DNA from: Capitella teleta
Lineage: Eukaryota; Annelida; Polychaeta; Capitellidae
Assembly (NCBI GenBank): GCA_000328365.1
Contig: KB305378.1
Location: 437,824 to 501,823 of the forward strand
Length of the DNA: 64,000 nt
Reading direction: 5' to 3'
Shown here: piece by piece, positions 61,801 to 64,000 of the stretch
How positions within the stretch are numbered: position 1 is the stretch's first letter
Layout: every line of letters begins with the position of its first letter
The notes under the pieces: generated by a model
What the model was told of the DNA's origin: nothing
The model's input: only the letters and a program-made list of their open reading frames with translations
Database searches by the model: none
Program-made: the position numbers and the translations under genes

Positions 61801-63439
61801 CAAGTGGTTGATTCACCCGAGACGCTTCTTGTGCGATGGACGGTTCCCATAAAGATCAACGGAGTCCTGCAGTACTACCAGATCCAACGCAACGGATCTG
61901 TGCCTTTCAGTTTCTCTCCAACTGACCCACGAGAATTTACTGATACAGGCTTAACTGCCCACACTCTCTATTCTTACACGTTGACCGTGTGTTCGGGTGG
62001 CGGATGCACAACTAGTCTCCCGACTCTGATACTCACTTCTGAAACAGCTCCTCTGTTCGTCCCGGCTCCTCAAGTCACAACAATCGACTCTTATTCAATC
62101 TCAGTCGAATGGACTGCACCACAAGTAACCAACGGTCGCATCCAAGTTTATCACCTCAAGGTTGACAATATTGTGGTTTATTCAGGGCAAAACCTTGAAT
62201 ACCTCGTGAAAAACCTAGTGCCATACCAAGCGTATGCTTTTGCATTGGAGGCATGTACCTTTGGAGGTTGCACTGAAAGTGCATCGGTTGTAGGACGGCC
62301 CCTACAGGCAGCACCAGCTCAAATGGATCGTCCTACCCTCCGAGTGACAGGCTCAAGCTCCATAGAGATCTCTTGGACCCCACCTGCAGCGCCAAACGGT
62401 ATTATTACATCATACGAGCTCAACCGAGGAGTTGATCTCATCACAACGACAACCAGTCTGGTCCACACAGACTTTGACGTCGAACCTGGAAAAACATACT
62501 CCTACACGGTCACTGCTTATAACAGCAGGGGTAGTGTTACAAGCCCGGCTAATGCAGCCACCACATATGCATCAGCTCCAGCAGGACTTGCTCCACCAAT
62601 TCTAGAGGCTCTCTCAGCTACCTCTGTCCGTGTTTCATGGTCAGAACCCACTCACCCGAATGGTATGATTCACAATTACACCGTCTACCGGAATGGCGAT
62701 AATGTTGTGTATTCCGAACGTGGACTCACCAAGGTTGATCGGCAGCTACAGCCTTGGACGACTTTCTCATACCGTGTTGAGGCATGTACGAGTAACGGGT
62801 GCACCCTGAGTGATTCCTCTAGCGTTCGCACCCTGGAGGCTCCGCCTGAAGGACTGGCAATACCCAGACTGACGGCGATTGCCAATGCATTCGGTGCAAT
62901 GGAGAGTGTGTTTGCTGAATGGGCACCACCTGTCAGTCCAAATGGAATCATCCTCAAGTATGAGCTATATCGAAGAGATTACACTGGCAGCCGAGAGGGT
63001 AAATTACTGGTACTTTAACCAAACTCGATTTAAATCTAAACAAATTGCTTCTCTTCAGATGTGTTAGGGGCAACAAGCAAACTCCTTTTCAGTGGCATAG
63101 ATCTCAACTACCAAGATCAAGACCCTGAAATGAAACCATACACGACATATGAGTACAAAGTGCTCGCTGCCAACTCTGAGGGATCGGCTGATAGTCAGTG
63201 GAATCATGTTCTAACGAAGGAGGCTCCACCTGAGGGAGTACCAGCTCCCATTGTCAAGGTGAGACCATAAAACCTCAACCCTGATATCTTTAACATAGAC
63301 AGTCCACTGGGATACGAATTATATCCTCTTGTTTATTTTCCAGTATACAACATCGTCCTTGATCCGTCTGGATATCAAAAAACCAGAGAACCCAAATGGT
63401 TACATAACCCGATACAATATTTATCTCAATGGAACAATG
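39838..63439 (+). CDS. USH2A: Usherin (USH2A), 54 constitutive exons seen, continues beyond the window
   Basis: Starts MDIFKLMLWMLSTVGLTHAQ, a signal peptide. Module order equals vertebrate usherin: LamG-like domain (about 20-280), laminin N-terminal domain (about 290-503), ten LE repeats (503-1046), four and a half FN3s (to about 1538), two LamG domains (about 1539-1930), then FN3s. The Cys-rich block begins near residue 3160. Exons after 46256 include 46311-46580, 46634-46812, 46853-47009, 47058-47288, 47335-47466, one of four alternative exons, 49774-49892, 49952-50129, 50179-50456, 51718-51868, 51984-52184, and so on to 63344-63439. All junctions checked keep frame; the sum is 14,343 nt, about 4,781 residues (human 5,202). 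The remaining FN3s, membrane segment and PDZ-binding tail lie to the right. Vertebrate usherin is a very large extracellular link protein at stereocilia bases and the photoreceptor periciliary membrane. A ciliary or adhesive role in this organism is inference. Confidence 0.95.
43641..45503 (+). other. USH2A: USH2A laminin-type EGF (LE) array, ten repeats
   Basis: Exons 43641-43734, 43811-44137, 44192-44387, 44443-45289, 45340-45503. Ten LE modules with the C-x-C...G-x-C...C-x-x-C layout, for example CNPAGTVPGSQCDKLSGQC. Ten is the number in vertebrate usherin. The intron before 43811 ends in a 36-base T-run. Confidence 0.9.
45559..47288 (+). other. USH2A: USH2A first FN3 block (four FN3 plus the first half of a split one)
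   Basis: Exons 45559-45708, 45768-46256, 46311-46580, 46634-46812, 46853-47009 (or starting at 46865), 47058-47288. Each FN3 shows the usherin-type W-x-x-P...P-N-G...Y sequence. The last FN3 is interrupted, as in vertebrates, by the two LamG domains and resumes at 51984. Confidence 0.9.
47653..47778 (+). CDS. USH2A: USH2A alternative LamG exon 1 (126 nt, phase 1-1)
   Basis: Codes GCATVVTLDYEYVNIS through WYHVQVRRSGRAGTLRVNG to EYTG. It shares the initial Gly-Cys, the W-x-H, R-R and final Tyr-x-Gly with the three exons downstream. Donor GTCGGT is weak. It is the most diverged of the four. Confidence 0.85.
47937..48059 (+). CDS. USH2A: USH2A alternative LamG exon 2 (123 nt, phase 1-1)
   Basis: Codes GCVTSVGLIGDEGQSYLGK, then WHHVVVRRRGKTGTLVVN, ending RYEG. 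One codon shorter than its siblings. Donor GTCTAT is weak. Confidence 0.85.
48261..48386 (+). CDS. USH2A: USH2A alternative LamG exon 3 (126 nt, phase 1-1)
   Basis: Codes GCASIVTTTDDEGLPYNDNE, then WHLMRARRRSKNGAIYLDN, ending SWTG. Donor GTGGTC is weak. The following 162-nt intron is a multiple of three and stop-free in frame. Confidence 0.85.
48549..48674 (+). CDS. USH2A: USH2A alternative LamG exon 4 (126 nt, phase 1-1)
   Basis: Codes GCSLFLTITGDEGISYTDNK, then WHLVIIRRRARTGQIRVDG, ending GYSG. Closest to exon 3. Donor GTGCTG is weak. A 1.1-kb intron separates it from the next constitutive exon. Confidence 0.85.
48675..49773. other. Long USH2A intron after the exon cluster
   Basis: No fifth exon copy found. 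49202-49274 carries repeated GACCAG/ACTGGTT words able to pair with each other (GACCAGTTT at 49232-49240 against AACTGGTT at 49263-49270), a possible RNA-structure element. Confidence 0.45.
51143..51157 (+). other. USH2A: Candidate 15-nt USH2A microexon
   Basis: TTTATTCTAG precedes and GTAAGT follows 15 bases coding ASDVN in phase 0, the phase of the two flanking exons (50179-50456 and 51718-51868). It would insert five residues into LamG-2. Supported only by splice signals and phase. Confidence 0.4.
55074..55094 (+). other. USH2A: Candidate 21-nt USH2A microexon
   Basis: Between CTTCCAG and GTAGGA, 21 bases code GNGTTSG in phase 1-1, matching the flanking exons 54818-54953 and 55319-55615. 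It would lengthen an inter-FN3 linker by seven residues without disturbing frame. Confidence 0.45.
56374..56766. mobile_element. hAT-like MITE in a USH2A intron
   Basis: Ends are CTGAGGCGTATTTAG on the left and, reverse-complemented, CAGTGGCGTATTTAG on the right. The 393-bp element is flanked by an exact 8-bp duplication, GGCTCCAC, at 56366-56373 and 56767-56774. The 8-bp duplication and CAGTGGCG-type tip are hAT hallmarks. No transposase is inside, so it is non-autonomous. Confidence 0.8.
57707..59337 (+). other. USH2A: USH2A Cys-rich block within the FN3 array
   Basis: Exons 57707-57915, 57969-58065, 58117-58265, 58316-58446, 58499-58686, 58736-58886, 58936-59337. An FN3 is interrupted by a run of double-Cys units (TCCNGALYD, YECCGTSYIP, YICCGGVFH, KCCGIERIS and others). 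This matches the peculiar CC-G repeat insertion of vertebrate usherin and is the strongest orthology mark. The FN3 resumes in the last exon with TALRPYTEYQY. Confidence 0.9.
59388..59954 (+). other. USH2A: USH2A FN3 exons before the giant exon
   Basis: Exons 59388-59545, 59594-59792 and 59847-59954, separated by introns of about 50 bases, complete two FN3 units (linker SRPEQFAPPAI between them). Confidence 0.88.
60011..62998 (+). other. USH2A: USH2A giant 2,988-nt exon coding ten FN3s and part of an eleventh
   Basis: One uninterrupted frame entered and left in phase 1. It contains ten complete FN3 units and the start of another (ending YRRDYTGSREG), whereas the preceding FN3s are cut by an intron about every 50 residues. 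The exons after it, 63059-63258 and 63344-63439, return to the normal small size. Confidence 0.9.
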
Positions 63440-63523
63440 GTAAAGAGTTTTGTTGGAATTATTTTGCTCTATTCGCATATCTAACCCAATTCCTTCCCTG
63501 CTTTGTCCCCTTTCATCTTACAG

Positions 63524-63529
63524 ATTTTG
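63524..63529 (+). other. USH2A: Candidate 6-nt USH2A microexon
   Basis: ATTTTG sits between an acceptor (TCATCTTACAG) and a donor (GTAAGA). The previous exon ends in phase 0, so it would add Ile-Leu. Both sites are good, but so small an exon is rare and no homology supports it. Confidence 0.25.
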
Positions 63530-64000
63530 GTAAGATCCTGCTTTTTTTTATAAAATTGCACATGTAATTTGTGAAGGTTATGGGGGATGTCTGGTTTCTG
63601 CTATGTAGCTTTACCAGTAATTTTGGCACACCTTTGCTTAAATGTGGATAAGGAAGTCAACTAACCATACTTTTATCACTTGCCATGATTATATGGTGAT
63701 GGGGCTGCAATTTAATTCACTGACTGTTATTATTACGTGTATAAGTTTGTTCCTTTTTCCTTTTTCTATTTGGTCTGTCACCATTCATCGTGATTTTGTA
63801 ACCTAACAAAACGTACTCTATTAGATCAAGGATACAGATTGTGTATATATTCACAATTAGATAAATGCTAGTAATATATAATAAGATGAAAGTATAAGTA
63901 TACAATGTACATGTCTATAGAAATCGATTTTCGGGATTACCTGCACACACACCTACAGGAACTACAAGTTTCTATAATTAAAAACTGCTAGGCCCTCACA
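63530..64000. other. Right end of the window, USH2A intron
   Basis: AT-rich with no exon that I can identify. The next USH2A coding exon must lie beyond the edge. Confidence 0.5.

Overview
The window reads as animal nuclear DNA from an early-branching invertebrate, most likely a sponge of the demosponge kind. It is AT-rich, genes are split by many GT-AG introns of only about 50-60 bases, and every recognisable protein is metazoan. The sponge assignment is inference; nothing in the window proves it.

Layout. 1-3222 holds a broken DIRS-type retrotransposon beside a short piece made of the same element's ends. 4424-12541 (minus) is a compact 949-residue CCDC88/Girdin-Daple relative: HOOK domain, coiled coils, and a PDZ-ligand-like C-terminus. 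17446-19691 (minus) is an alpha-tubulin whose first exon predicts an unusual N-terminal extension and whose last residue is Cys instead of Tyr. 21165-25884 (minus) is a 1,533-residue protein with about 21 U1/matrin-like C2H2 fingers. 29774-31598 (plus) is a 12-exon ABHD12-like lipase, complete. 33570-34603 (plus) is a RhoU/RhoV-type GTPase whose start exon was not found. 37157-37442 (minus) is a signal-peptide plus PAN-like exon of an unassembled gene. From 39838 to the right edge (plus) lies most of an usherin (USH2A) gene: 54 constitutive exons and about 4,780 residues before the window ends inside the FN3 array.

USH2A keeps the vertebrate order: N-terminal LamG-like domain, laminin N-terminal domain, ten LE repeats, FN3s, two LamG domains, a long FN3 array, and a Cys-rich block inside that array. 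The most striking feature is at 47653-48674. Four homologous, phase 1-1 exons (126, 123, 126 and 126 nt) sit in tandem where vertebrate USH2A has one LamG segment. Each would complete the LamG fold alone, and all four carry weak splice donors, so they look like a mutually exclusive exon cassette. Three candidate microexons (15, 21 and 6 nt) lie in the same gene.

The genes do not form a pathway. They are independent transcription units, with CCDC88, tubulin and the zinc-finger gene on minus and ABHD12, RHOU and USH2A on plus. Between them are two LINE reverse-transcriptase scraps, a hAT-like MITE with a clean 8-bp target duplication inside USH2A, a pogo-like relic, simple repeats, and a recurring 11-13 bp motif (AATCATAACGCAC) found about ten times, mostly outside exons.
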